A stretch of 64,000 nucleotides of DNA, from positions 2,666,001 through 2,730,000 of the forward strand of contig NZ_CP119992.1 in the NCBI RefSeq assembly GCF_029338575.1, written 5' to 3'. Each line of letters opens with the position of its first letter. Within the stretch, counting starts at the first letter, position 1. Under the pieces are notes generated by a model that worked only from the letters and a program-made list of their open reading frames with translations, did no database searches and was not told where the DNA came from. Shown in pieces: positions 26,037-34,492 of this stretch. The stretch comes from Halomarina halobia (GTDB taxonomy: Archaea > Halobacteriota > Halobacteria > Halobacteriales > Haloarculaceae). The translations under genes and the position numbers were made by a program.

Positions 26037-26816
26037 TCAGTAGACGAGCTCCCCCGAGATGAACTGCCGGGCGCGGCGGTCGCGCGGTTCGTCGAAGACG
26101 CGCTCTACCGGCCCCCGCTCGATGCACCGGCCGTTCAGGAGGACCCCGACGCGGTCGGCGACGCGTCGAGCCTGTTGCATGTCGTGGGTGGCGACGACGA
26201 CGGCGATCCCCCGCTCGCGCGCCTGCGCGACGGCCTCCTCGATGAGCGCGGTGTTGCGCGGGTCGAGGTTGGAGGTGGGCTCGTCGAGCAGGAGCACGTC
26301 GGGATCCACCGCGAGCGCCCGGGCGAACGCGACGCGCTGGGCCTCGCCCGCCGAGAGCGAACTCGCCCGTCGATCGAGCGCGTCGTCGAGGCCGACGGTC
26401 GCGAGCGCGTCCACGACTCCCTCTGGCACGGTGTCCCGGCCGAGGAGCCGATCGAGACCGGTCCGGAGGCGGTCGGGCCACGGCCGGCGGACCGCGAGCC
26501 CGTAGGCGGCGTTCCGCGCGACGGTGGTGGTGAAGAGGCTGCGGTCCTGGAAGACCATCCCGACGCGCCGGCGGGCGGCGTGGCGCTCGTCGGATGCGAG
26601 CGCCCAGGCGTCCTCGCCGCCCACCAGCACGCGCCCCGCGTCGGGCGGGTCGAACAGCGCCAGCAGGCGCAGGAGCGTCGTCTTTCCCGTCCCGGAGGGG
26701 CCGATGAGCGCGAGCACCTCGCCCGGATCGACCGACAGCGAGACCTCCTCGACGGTCGCGTTCCCGTCCTCGTAGCCGTAGGAGACCCCCTCGGTCGCGA
26801 TCGCGCTCACGCTCAC
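26037..26816 (-). CDS. tupC: Tungstate ABC transporter ATP-binding protein
   Basis: A 259-residue ABC ATPase: Walker [13 protein letters not shown]-loop [14 protein letters not shown], signature [14 protein letters not shown] (LSAGE in place of LSGGE), Walker [14 protein letters not shown] and H-loop [19 protein letters not shown] start overlaps the tupB stop by 4 bp (GTGA). There is no C-terminal TOBE domain, unlike ModC, which suits a TupC-type subunit. It powers oxyanion import together with the genes upstream. Confidence 0.88.
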   Translation of the reverse strand: MSVSAIATEGVSYGYEDGNATVEEVSLSVDPGEVLALIGPSGTGKTTLLRLLALFDPPDAGRVLVGGEDAWALASDERHAARRRVGMVFQDRSLFTTTVARNAAYGLAVRRPWPDRLRTGLDRLLGRDTVPEGVVDALATVGLDDALDRRASSLSAGEAQRVAFARALAVDPDVLLLDEPTSNLDPRNTALIEEAVAQARERGIAVVVATHDMQQARRVADRVGVLLNGRCIERGPVERVFDEPRDRRARQFISGELVY

Positions 26817-27556
26817 GCGTCCCCCCGATCGCGGATGACGCCGCCGAGGGCGTTGACGCCGAGCGCGAGCGCCACGAGCACGACGCCGAGCGCGATGCCG
26901 GTCTCGTAGTTCCCCTGGCGCGCTTCGAGCGTGATGGCCGTCGTGAGCGTGCGCGTCAGCGATACCTGCTCGCCCGCGCCGTTCGTGACCGCGAGGTTCC
27001 CGCCGACGATGAGCACCGACCCCACCTCGCTGACGGCGCGTCCGAACCCGGCGAGGACGGCGGTGACGATGCCGTAGCGGGCCTCACGGACGACGGTCAA
27101 CTGCACGTCGCGTCGGGCCGCCCCGGCGGCGAAGGCCGCGTCGCGCAGCGACTGGTCGACGCCCTCGATGGCCGACAGCGAGACGCTCGTGATGACGGGC
27201 GTCGCGAGCACGACCTGCGAGGCGACCATCGCCTCGGTCGTGAACAGGAGTTCGACGCCGCCGAACGTCAGCGCGAACCCGGGACCGCCGAGGGCGAACC
27301 CCCCGCCGATCGGTCCCTGGTTGGAGAGCAACAGGAGCACCCCGAGGCCGACGACCACGCTCGGAAAGCCCATCCCGGTGTTGACGACGGCGGTCGCCGC
27401 GCGCTTGCCGGGGAAGTCGTTGAACCCCAGCGCGAGCGCGAGTGCGAGGCTGATGACCGTGCTGACGGCAACCGCCGTGAGGCTCACCTGTAGCGTCACG
27501 GCGATGACGCTGAGGAGGTACGTCGTCCCGAATTCGCCCAGGAGTCCGCCGTTCAC
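26813..27556 (-). CDS. tupB: Tungstate ABC transporter permease
   Basis: A 247-residue permease with six hydrophobic segments and the EAA loop ([20 protein letters not shown]). The sequence runs [20 protein letters not shown], then [18 protein letters not shown] and [16 protein letters not shown], as in TupB permeases. It starts with GTG 25 bp after the tupA stop and overlaps tupC. Forms the membrane channel of the importer. Confidence 0.9.
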   Translation of the reverse strand: MNGGLLGEFGTTYLLSVIAVTLQVSLTAVAVSTVISLALALALGFNDFPGKRAATAVVNTGMGFPSVVVGLGVLLLLSNQGPIGGGFALGGPGFALTFGGVELLFTTEAMVASQVVLATPVITSVSLSAIEGVDQSLRDAAFAAGAARRDVQLTVVREARYGIVTAVLAGFGRAVSEVGSVLIVGGNLAVTNGAGEQVSLTRTLTTAITLEARQGNYETGIALGVVLVALALGVNALGGVIRDRGDA

Positions 27557-27580
27557 GCCCGATCCCTCCGTGGAGTCCCC

Positions 27581-28609
27581 CTAAAAGTCCTCCGGGACGA
27601 CGGTGTCGACCCAGTGCTGAAAGCGGAGGTCCTCCCGCGACTGCGCCGAACCGTCGTAGTCCTCGGGGACGTACTGCGCGAAGTCGGGTTCGGGTGCCAG
27701 CGCGTTCGGGAAGAACAGCTGCGAGCCGTTCGCCGTGTAGTTCTCGATGATCTTCTGTCCCTCGGGGCTCGTCAGGAAACCGACGTACGCCATCGCCGCC
27801 TGGTAGTTCACGTTGTCGTGCTTCGCGGGGTTGACCGCCATCACGCCGTAGGGGTTCTTGAGGATCTGCGGTCCGTCCTTGAGCGGTCCCTGGACGTGGA
27901 CGACGAGGTCGATCTCGCTCTTCATCGAGAGGTAGGTTCCGCGGTCGGCGAGCGTGTAACCCCCCGTCTGGCTCGCCTGGTTCAGCGTGTCGCCCATCCC
28001 CTTGCCGGTCTCCCGGTACCAGCTCCCGCTCGGCTGCACGCCCGCCTCCTCCCAGATGACGAGTTCTTTCTTGTTCGTCCCCGAGTCGTCGCCGCGCGAG
28101 AGGAAGGTCGCCTCCCGCTCGGCGATGGTCGAGAACGCCTCGGTCGCGCTATTCGTCCCGTTGATGCCCGCCGGGTCGTCCTCGGGGCCGACGACGACGA
28201 AGTCGTTGAACATCACGTCCCGGCGGTTGACGCCGAACCCGTCGCGCATGAACTCGTCCTCGGCACCCCGCGCGTGGACGAGGATGACGTCCGCGTCCCC
28301 GTCGCGGGCGGTGCGGATGCTCGCGCCGGTTCCCTTCGAGAGGGTCTTCACCGTCACGCCGAACGCCTCCTGGAACGGCGGGTTCAGGGCGTCGAGCAGG
28401 CCGGTGTCGTACGTGCTCGTCGTCGTCGCGAGGATCAGCTCGCCGTCGCCGACGCGGCCGCCGCCGCTCCCCCCGTCGCCGCTCTCGTTGCCCGTCGAGT
28501 CGTTGCCGCCGCTCCCCCCGATGCTCGCACAGCCGGCGAGGGCGATCGCCGTCCCGGCACCCGCCACCTGAAGAACTCGCCGTCGCGTCGAGGACCGTTC
28601 TCTCGTCAT
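27581..28609 (-). CDS. tupA: Tungstate-binding lipoprotein
   Basis: A 342-residue substrate-binding protein. Twin-arginine-type signal ([20 protein letters not shown]) with lipobox Cys at residue 27, then a Gly/Asn/Ser linker. The mature part has the TupA signature [39 protein letters not shown] and [17 protein letters not shown]. The TTTST segment is the oxyanion-binding loop in TupA. The ATG at 28609 is secured by the signal peptide and by a TATA box 30 nt upstream; the much longer open frame runs through the divergent regulator and is not real. Confidence 0.92.
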   Translation of the reverse strand: MTRERSSTRRRVLQVAGAGTAIALAGCASIGGSGGNDSTGNESGDGGSGGGRVGDGELILATTTSTYDTGLLDALNPPFQEAFGVTVKTLSKGTGASIRTARDGDADVILVHARGAEDEFMRDGFGVNRRDVMFNDFVVVGPEDDPAGINGTNSATEAFSTIAEREATFLSRGDDSGTNKKELVIWEEAGVQPSGSWYRETGKGMGDTLNQASQTGGYTLADRGTYLSMKSEIDLVVHVQGPLKDGPQILKNPYGVMAVNPAKHDNVNYQAAMAYVGFLTSPEGQKIIENYTANGSQLFFPNALAPEPDFAQYVPEDYDGSAQSREDLRFQHWVDTVVPEDF

Positions 28610-28620
28610 GGATACAACGC

Positions 28621-28644
28621 CGTTATTCCGTATCCGATATAACG
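28621..28644. promoter_or_regulatory. Probable ModE/TunR-type operator overlapping the tupA promoter
   Basis: Perfect 6-bp inverted arms CGTTAT (28621-28626) and ATAACG (28639-28644) are separated by 12 bp, in the 81-bp gap between tupA and the divergent ModE-like regulator. The arms and the TATAACGAT edge recall the half-sites of bacterial ModE operators. On the tupA strand the same bases form the TATA element (GTTATATCGG) about 30 nt before the ATG, so regulator binding here would block tupA initiation. Site assignment is inferred from sequence and position. Confidence 0.55.
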
Positions 28645-28690
28645 ATTTCCCCGTCGGCGCGCTTTTGGTGGCCGCTCGCGCAGTCGGGGT

Positions 28691-29389
28691 ATGGACGCGG
28701 GGTTCGACGCGCGGTTGCGCGAGGGGGACGTCGCCTTCGACGCGCGGGACGCGACGCTGTTGCGCGCCATCGACGACGGGGGATCGCTCAACGCCGCCGC
28801 CGCCGAACTGGGCCGATCGTACGCGCGGGCGCACGCTCGCCTCGCCGACCTCGAGGCGGCCTTCGGGCCGCTCGTCGAGCGTCAGCGCGGTGGCTCGGGC
28901 GGTGGCGGCAGTCGCCTCACGGGGAACGCGACGCGCCTGCTCGCGCGCTTCGACCGCCTCCGCAGCGCCGTCTCCGGTACCGTCGAGGCCGAGGAGACCG
29001 TCGTCTCCGGACGGGTCGTCGATCGCGAGGGCGAGCTCGCCACCGTCGAGACGGCCGCGGGGTCGCTGCGCGCGCTCGCGCCCGCCGACGCCGACGCCGT
29101 GCAGGTGGGCGTGCGCGCCGACGCGATCACGCTCCACCCGTCGGGGGACGCACCGCGAACCGGGGCGACGAGCGCCAGGAACCGGCTCCGCGGCTCCGTG
29201 ACGGCGGTCGATCGGGGGGAGGCGATCGCGCGGGTCGCGGTCGACGTCGGGACGGACGCGCCGCTCGTCGCGCTCGTCACCGTCGACAGCGTGGAGCGCC
29301 TCGGCCTCGCGCCCGGGAAGCCCGTGGTGGCGACGTTCAAGGCGACCGCCACCCGGGCCGTCCCCGCCCCCGACGCGTCGGACGACTGA
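28691..29389 (+). CDS. ModE/TunR-like oxyanion-responsive regulator (HTH plus TOBE)
   Basis: A 232-residue protein. Residues about 18-80 form a LysR/ModE-type winged helix-turn-helix ([36 protein letters not shown]) with the typical glycine-rich wing [12 protein letters not shown]. The C-terminal part contains TOBE/mop-like strands ([40 protein letters not shown]) that bind molybdate or tungstate; a preceding segment [20 protein letters not shown] may be a degenerate first copy. Divergent from tupA, so it probably represses the transporter genes when oxyanion is plentiful. Confidence 0.88.
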   Translation: MDAGFDARLREGDVAFDARDATLLRAIDDGGSLNAAAAELGRSYARAHARLADLEAAFGPLVERQRGGSGGGGSRLTGNATRLLARFDRLRSAVSGTVEAEETVVSGRVVDREGELATVETAAGSLRALAPADADAVQVGVRADAITLHPSGDAPRTGATSARNRLRGSVTAVDRGEAIARVAVDVGTDAPLVALVTVDSVERLGLAPGKPVVATFKATATRAVPAPDASDD

Positions 29390-29395
29390 TTCCCG

Positions 29396-30265
29396 CTACT
29401 CGACCGAGAGCGCCTCCTCCACCAGCCCGTTCAGTTCGTCCCGGGCCGCCTCGTCCACGCGCTCGAAGGGCGCGCGGGCGTACCCGGCGGGCGCGCCGCG
29501 GTCGCGCATGGCCGCCTTCAGCCCCGGGATCCCGTACCGCTCCGTGACGGCGCGGTTGAGTTCGACGAGCGCCGCGTTCAGCTCCCGCGCCCGGTCGTCG
29601 TCCCCGGCGGCGTGGCGGCGGTACACCTCGCTCGCCCGCTCGGGGACGACGTTGGCCAGCGCGAGGATGCCCCCGCTCGCGCCGGCGTCGAGCGCCGACG
29701 CGTAGACGCTGCCCGCGCCGACCAGCAGGTCGAAGTCGTCGCCGGCGAGGGTGTGGATGCGCTGGAAGGCGGTCATGTCCCCGCTCGAGTCCTTCATGCC
29801 GACGACGTTCTCGTGTTCCGAGAGCGCCCCCGCGGCCTTCGGTTCGAGCGTCACGCGGGTGAACGGCGGGACGCTGTAGAGGTAGATCGGGAGCGGGCTC
29901 TCGTCGGCGAGGCGGCGGTAGTACGACTCGAGGGTCGACTGCGCGTGCGGGTAGTAGTACGGCGTCACGACGAGCGCCGCGTCCGCCCCCGCCTCGGCGG
30001 CGGTCTCGGTCGCTGCTATCGTCTGGGCGTAGCCCGCGTAGCCCGTCCCCGCGAGGACGGGGGCGTTCGCCTCGTCGGCGACGCGTTCGATCACGCGGGT
30101 TCGTTCCTCGGGGCTCATCAGCGGCGCTTCGCTCGTCGATCCGCAGGGAACGAGGAAGTCCGCGCCCCGCGCCTCGACCCACTCGACGAGGTCGGAGAGC
30201 GACTCCTCATCGAGCGCGCCGGATTCGTCGAACGGCGTTGCAAGTGGGACACCGGTTCCGTGCAT
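29396..30265 (-). CDS. DapA-family aldolase/lyase
   Basis: A 289-residue TIM-barrel protein of the N-acetylneuraminate lyase/DapA family. It shows the carboxylate-binding GSTSEAPLMSPEERTRVIE, Tyr in PIYLYSVPPFTRV and Schiff-base Lys in VVGMKDSSGD, with GAGSVYASALDAGASGGILA further on. Candidates are 4-hydroxy-tetrahydrodipicolinate synthase, 2-keto-3-deoxygluconate aldolase or a related keto-acid lyase. No lysine pathway genes adjoin it, so a keto-sugar aldolase is at least as likely. Start ATG at 30265 lies 29 nt after a clear TATA box. Confidence 0.88.
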   Translation of the reverse strand: MHGTGVPLATPFDESGALDEESLSDLVEWVEARGADFLVPCGSTSEAPLMSPEERTRVIERVADEANAPVLAGTGYAGYAQTIAATETAAEAGADAALVVTPYYYPHAQSTLESYYRRLADESPLPIYLYSVPPFTRVTLEPKAAGALSEHENVVGMKDSSGDMTAFQRIHTLAGDDFDLLVGAGSVYASALDAGASGGILALANVVPERASEVYRRHAAGDDDRARELNAALVELNRAVTERYGIPGLKAAMRDRGAPAGYARAPFERVDEAARDELNGLVEEALSVE

Positions 30266-30288
30266 ACTCCATCCTCTGGGCGGGGGGT

Positions 30289-30298
30289 GATATATACT
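30289..30298 (-). promoter_or_regulatory. TATA box for the DapA-family gene
   Basis: Reverse-strand AGTATATATC, the clearest TATA element in the window, is centred about 29 nt before the start codon at 30265. Confidence 0.65.
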
Positions 30299-30851
30299 GC
30301 TGGCCCTCGACGAGGAATCTCGGCGGTCGGGGTGCCGGCCCCCGCGAGCGAGTGCGGCCGACAGCACAGGTATCAGACCGTCACACGTCCGTCTGACGCG
30401 GATTTAAGTCCCGATAGGGAGATGGTGCCGATGGGCGCGCGCTGCGGTCTCGTCCCCATCCTCCCCACCGCGCGCCCGGCCTTTTCACCGACCGCGAAGC
30501 GCCCCGCACCGTCGGCCGCCCGGCCAGAATACGTGTCACTGGTACGCGGAGAGAAGGCGTCACGAACACGCGATTGAGCGGGAGCGTCTACCGGGACGAG
30601 AGAGGGCGGAGGCGGCGGCGTGACGGACCGCGTGCCCGAGTGTGAGACGGTACCACGCGTCCGCAGTGCCCCCTGTACGGTTCCCGCGAGGCATCCGGTG
30701 GCGGCTCCGATCCGGACGATCCCGGTCATCGACTCGTCCGACGATCGCGTGTCTTTCCCGGACCGCCATCGCCGACCACCCGGCCTCCACCCCTGCTACC
30801 GGCGACGGACCGCAGTCGGGTACCTCCCTCCCCACCGTTCGCCTCGAGCGG
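30299..30851. other. Gene-free stretch of about 550 bp
   Basis: Frames that stay open here have proline/arginine-rich shadow composition and no recognisable domain. The region holds the back of the DapA-family promoter and the 3' end of the trkA gene. A GATTTAAGTCC patch near 30402-30412 could be a TATA element for an unannotated short transcript, but nothing coherent follows. I see no repeat, tRNA or hairpin of note. Confidence 0.4.
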
Positions 30852-31523
30852 TCAGTTCGTCGCCGCGGCCGTCCCGGCGAGGCGGGCGCGGACCTCCTCG
30901 ACGCGATCCGGTTCCGCGATGAACGCCAGTTCGTCGCCCTCGCGGATCTCCGTCTGCGGGAGCGGGATCGTCATCGGCTCGTTCGAGCGTCCGTGCGCGT
31001 AGATGAGCGCCCCCTGAGGCAGGTCCACTTCGACGACGCGCTGACCGACGATCTCGGCGTCGGGACCGACGACGACGCTCACCGCGGACAGTCCGGCCGT
31101 GAGGTCGCCGAGCGCCTCGAAGTCGCCGCCGAGCAGCGCCGTCTTCGCCCCCGCCGCGCCGAGGCGTTCGGGGTAGACGACCTCGTCGACCTCGGCGGCG
31201 TACTTCTCGTAGATGTCGGCGTGGTAGTCGTCGTCGATGCGCATCACGGTGCGACAGCCGAAGGCGTCGCCGATGACGCACGCGCCGAGGTTGACGCTCA
31301 GATCGCCCGTGAGCGCCGCCAGCGCGTCGGCGTCCCGGACGTTCGCTTCGACGAGCACCGACTCCTCGTCGCCGTCGCCCTCGTAGGCCTCGAAGCCCTC
31401 ACCGCGCGCCCGCTCGACCTTTCCCGGGTCGATGTCGACGACGGTGACCTCGTGGCCCTCCGACTGCAGGATGTCAGCGGTGCGGATGCCGACGCGGCCG
31501 TACCCCACGATAACGAACTTCAT
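30852..31523 (-). CDS. TrkA-type potassium uptake/channel regulatory protein
   Basis: A 223-residue protein with an N-terminal RCK/TrkA-N Rossmann domain (MKFVIVGYGRVGIRTADILQ, VTVVDIDPGKVERA, GDGDEESVL, VMRIDDDYHADIYEKY) and a C-terminal TrkA-C domain (VEVDLPQGALIYAHG, IREGDELAFIAEP). It binds NAD(H) or ATP and gates a K+ transporter, yet no TrkH/KtrB partner is beside it. AT-rich ATTTTTATC at about 31544-31552 on the reverse strand is a good TATA candidate. The start at 31523 gives the canonical beginning. Confidence 0.92.
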   Translation of the reverse strand: MKFVIVGYGRVGIRTADILQSEGHEVTVVDIDPGKVERARGEGFEAYEGDGDEESVLVEANVRDADALAALTGDLSVNLGACVIGDAFGCRTVMRIDDDYHADIYEKYAAEVDEVVYPERLGAAGAKTALLGGDFEALGDLTAGLSAVSVVVGPDAEIVGQRVVEVDLPQGALIYAHGRSNEPMTIPLPQTEIREGDELAFIAEPDRVEEVRARLAGTAAATN

Positions 31524-31694
31524 ACCTACCCAATGTCGCACCCGCGATAAAAATTGCACCCCCTCACCGACCGGCGGCGAGGTCGTTCGTCCGAATCGTC
31601 CCGTCGGCGTCTTCGCGTCGCGCGGTTCGACGAGCACCCGGTACGGAGAACGCAGCGGAGGCGAACGGTGGAAGGGCGGTTCGAAGCGGGTCGG

Positions 31695-31883
31695 TCAGCG
31701 GCCCCGTCGGGCGGTCGCGGCGACCCAGAGGAGGATCGTCGCGGCGATGACGACCCGTCCGACGTTCCCGTAGGCGTAGAACAGGAGTACCCCCGTCAGG
31801 CCCCCCGCCAGGAGGACCGTCGTCGTCCGCGCGTCGAGGTCAGGATCGAGTCGCGTTCTGAGCCTGGTGCGGTGTGTCGACAC
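31695..31883 (-). CDS. Small membrane protein
   Basis: A 62-residue protein from a GTG start: an Arg/Asp-rich head (VSTHRTRLRTRLDPDLDART) then two closely spaced hydrophobic stretches (TVLLAGGLTGVLLFYAYG and VVIAATILLWVAAT) ending ARRGR. A TTATGA-type TATA element 26 nt upstream (around 31906-31912, reverse strand) supports this start over longer frames, which run into the aldo/keto reductase gene out of frame. Function unknown. Confidence 0.6.
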   Translation of the reverse strand: MSTHRTRLRTRLDPDLDARTTTVLLAGGLTGVLLFYAYGNVGRVVIAATILLWVAATARRGR

Positions 31884-31945
31884 ACCGCCCACTGCGCTCG
31901 GACGGTCATAAACGCTTCTACGGGGGCAACGGTGACCTCGGGGGG

Positions 31946-33052
31946 TTACCGCCTCGCGTGCTGCTTGCCGGTTCCCTCGAGGTCGCGCCCGCCGACCGAC
32001 GAGCGGAGGCTGTCCATCCCGTCGTCGCGGTCGACGCCGAAATTCGTCCGGTAGAGCTCCTCGCACCGCTCGACCTCCGCCGGGCTGAGCGGCGGCGTGT
32101 CGCTCGCGGCCGCCCACTCGTCGATGTCCGCCGCGGAGTGGAACGTCGGCGTCACCGTCGCCACCTCGTCGTGGCTGAGCAGCCACTGGATGGCCGCCTG
32201 GGCCATCGTCCGCTCGCGGTCGCTCCCGCCGGTCGCTCCCTGCCGTCCGTTCGCTTCGCTCGCGGAGCTCCCCCTCCGCTCGAGGAAGCGCAGCGTCTCC
32301 AGCTTCTCCCATCCCGTCTCGTACCACGCGTCCGGTCGGAAGCCCCGGTGGTCGCCCTCGGCGAGTTCGGTCTCGGGGCGCACCTGCTCGTTCAGCAGGC
32401 CCGAGGAGTGGGGCACGCGGGCGATGACGCTCGTGTCGGCGCCCCGCTCGCGGATCGCCTCGATGACGTGCCGGCCGGGGATCTGCTCGAAGACGTTGAA
32501 GACGGTCTGGACGGCGTCGAAGCCGAGTTCGACGGCCCGCTCGTGCTCGGCCAGCCAGCCGATGGAGGGTCCCATCGCCCAGCCGATCGCCTCCACGCGG
32601 CCCTCCTCGCGGAGTTGGTCGAGCAGTTCGAGCACCTCCGGGGTCACCTCGTCGACGTTCGCGTTGTGCAGCTGGAGGAGGTCGACGTACTCGACGCCGA
32701 GGCGGTCGAGCGATCGCTCGACCGCCTCGCGGAGGTACTCGGGGTCGGTCTCCTTCGGAAGCTCGCCGTGGCCCGCCTGCGGGTTGTTGTAGAAGTCGTA
32801 GCCGACCTTCGTCCCGATCGTGACCTCGTCTCTGACCTCGGCGAGCGCGTCCCCGATCAGTTCCTCGCTCCTGCCGTGGCCGTAGACGTCGCCCGTGTCG
32901 AAGTACGTGATGCCCGCGTCGAGGGCGTGCTGGATCATCTCGGCCGCCTCCGCCTCGGTTCGGTCGCCCCACCAGTCGGTGCCGACGACCCACGCGCCGA
33001 AGCCGACCTCGCTGACCTCGACCCCGCTGTCGCCGAGCGTGCGGTAGTGCAT
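31946..33052 (-). CDS. Aldo/keto reductase
   Basis: A 368-residue AKR with the TIM-barrel signatures GFGAWVVGTDWWGDRTEAEA, FDTGDVYGHGRSEELIGDAL (catalytic Asp and Tyr), GTKVGYDFYN (Lys) and DLLQLHNAN (His). The NADPH-binding end is IQWLLSHDEVATVTPTFHSA. A low-complexity insert (RRGSSASEANGRQGATGGSD, about residues 263-282) lies before the last helices, in a loop that is short in most family members. It reduces aldehydes or ketones; the substrate is undefined. Confidence 0.92.
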   Translation of the reverse strand: MHYRTLGDSGVEVSEVGFGAWVVGTDWWGDRTEAEAAEMIQHALDAGITYFDTGDVYGHGRSEELIGDALAEVRDEVTIGTKVGYDFYNNPQAGHGELPKETDPEYLREAVERSLDRLGVEYVDLLQLHNANVDEVTPEVLELLDQLREEGRVEAIGWAMGPSIGWLAEHERAVELGFDAVQTVFNVFEQIPGRHVIEAIRERGADTSVIARVPHSSGLLNEQVRPETELAEGDHRGFRPDAWYETGWEKLETLRFLERRGSSASEANGRQGATGGSDRERTMAQAAIQWLLSHDEVATVTPTFHSAADIDEWAAASDTPPLSPAEVERCEELYRTNFGVDRDDGMDSLRSSVGGRDLEGTGKQHARR

Positions 33053-33098
33053 ACCGGGGGTAACGACCACTGGCACTTAGGGGGTGCGATCCCTCCCA

Positions 33099-33194
33099 CT
33101 CGCCGGGAGTCACGCGAGCGTGGCGAGTGTGACGACGGCGAGGAAACGAGACGAAACGCAGTGCAGCCGAGTGACCTCGCCGGGAGTCACGCGA
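33099..33194. repeat. 19-bp direct repeat, two copies
   Basis: CTCGCCGGGAGTCACGCGA occurs at 33099-33117 and exactly again at 33176-33194, 77 bp apart, within the 238-bp gap before the small membrane-protein gene. The sequence between is a mixture of GAGCG/GACGG-type motifs with no ORF. It may reflect local duplication or a paired protein-binding site. Confidence 0.6.
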
Positions 33195-33290
33195 AGCGTT
33201 CGCGAGGGTCGTCGGGCGAGCGCCGCGTCTCGCCCGTCACACCACGGTCGGTTCGGAAGACCCTTCTCCGTCCCCGCGACAATCCGGGGT

Positions 33291-33476
33291 ATGGATCGGT
33301 CGCTCCGGCTCCGCATCGACGTACTCATCGCGCTCGCGGTGGCGATTCTCGGCTTCGAGCTCACGGAGTTGCTCTTCAACGGGAGCCTCGAGGGCCTGCT
33401 GGCGGTCGCGTTCTTCACGATCATCGTCACCCTTCTGGTCGTCTACGCTATCAGGACACTCGACGACTACCGGTGA
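33291..33476 (+). CDS. Small two-helix membrane protein
   Basis: A 61-residue protein, MDRSLRLRIDVLIALAVAIL then GFELTELLFNGSLEGLLAVA and a second hydrophobic run FFTIIVTLLVVYAIRTL ending DDYR. Two transmembrane helices with a short loop are clear. The ATG at 33291 is preferred since the upstream frame is repeat-like and basic. No family is recognised. Confidence 0.6.
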   Translation: MDRSLRLRIDVLIALAVAILGFELTELLFNGSLEGLLAVAFFTIIVTLLVVYAIRTLDDYR

Positions 33477-33552
33477 GTCGCCGGGCGGCGGTCTCGGGGA
33501 TTCTTCCGCCGGAACGGAAATCCCTATGGCCGAACGGGAGTAAGTGCGGGCC

Positions 33553-34458
33553 ATGACGAAGCGCCACGTTTCGCTTCCGGCGGACGCGGAAGAGGGGTTG
33601 CAGGCGTTCCTGACCGAGGTCGACGACAGGCTAGCCGGCCCGGAGGACACCTGCGAGGTCGTCCGCGACGTGCTCGTGGACCTCTACGGGGACCGCGAGG
33701 CGTGGGAGCGCTGGCGGGACGGCGGCGACGTCTCGCCCGCCGAGCGCGTCCGCCTGCAGGGCTACGACCCGTGCAACTCGACGCTCGAATCGGAGTACTA
33801 CGCCGAGAAGGACGAGGAGAAGTTCCGCCGCTCGAAACACCTCCAGTGGCTCTGGCGGCAGTTCGACGCCACGCCGATGGCCGACAACGTCGAGTTCGCG
33901 CTGCGCTTCCGGTCGATGCTCGCGAACCACCTCTTCGAGAAGGCCGGCGAGAACCTCCGGATCTTCAAGGGCGTCACCTTCTCCTACGGCCACAACATCT
34001 CCGTCGGGGACAACACCGTCATCCACGACGACGTGCACCTCGACGACCGCGGGAAGCTGACGATCGGCGACCGCGTCTCCATCTCCGACGACGCCCACAT
34101 CTACAGCCACGACCACGACGTGATCGACCAGACCGAGGTGCACAACTTCCACACGGTCGTCGAGGACGGCGCGCGCATCACGTACGACTCGATGGTGCGC
34201 GCCGGCGTGCGGGTGGGCGAGAACAGCATCGTCGGGGCGAAGAGCATCGTCCAGCGCGACGTCCCCGCCCACCACGTCGTCGCCGGGACGCCCGCGAGGT
34301 CCATCGCCGTCAAGCCGGGGTTCGAGGACGCGGCGGAACCGCTCGATGCGGAGGGCCTCGACAACCGCGCCGAGCGCGAGATCCCCTACGAACTCCCGGA
34401 CGATCTCGACGCCTTCGACGAGTTCGAGCGCGACCTCGCGCCGCCGGACGCCGAATGA
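33553..34458 (+). CDS. Left-handed beta-helix (hexapeptide) acyltransferase
   Basis: A 301-residue protein. Residues 1-130 are mostly helical and family-specific (DTCEVVRDVLVDLYGDREAW, HLQWLWRQFDATPMADNVEF). The hexapeptide-repeat core follows (RIFKGVTFSYGHNISVGDNT, IHDDVHLDDRGKLTIGDRVS, HIYSHDHD, IVGAKSIVQRDVPAHHVVAG, TPARSIAVKPG). The pattern matches acetyltransferases of the maltose/galactoside O-acetyltransferase group, with the catalytic His likely in the SHDHD segment. Acyl acceptor unknown, perhaps a sugar. The ATG at 33553 is chosen over GTG 33544. Confidence 0.88.
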   Translation: MTKRHVSLPADAEEGLQAFLTEVDDRLAGPEDTCEVVRDVLVDLYGDREAWERWRDGGDVSPAERVRLQGYDPCNSTLESEYYAEKDEEKFRRSKHLQWLWRQFDATPMADNVEFALRFRSMLANHLFEKAGENLRIFKGVTFSYGHNISVGDNTVIHDDVHLDDRGKLTIGDRVSISDDAHIYSHDHDVIDQTEVHNFHTVVEDGARITYDSMVRAGVRVGENSIVGAKSIVQRDVPAHHVVAGTPARSIAVKPGFEDAAEPLDAEGLDNRAEREIPYELPDDLDAFDEFERDLAPPDAE

Positions 34459-34492
34459 GCACGACGACTTCGCGTCCGTCGTCCGAACGGCC

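Noticed and set aside
28610..29137. Open reverse-strand frame extending TupA far upstream through the regulator gene
   Set aside because: It has no domain, runs antisense to the ModE-like gene, and the signal peptide and TATA box fix the TupA start at 28609.
30381..30835. Several short ORFs in the gap between the DapA-family and trkA genes
   Set aside because: Arg/Pro-rich shadow composition on both strands, overlapping each other, with no TATA element at suitable spacing.
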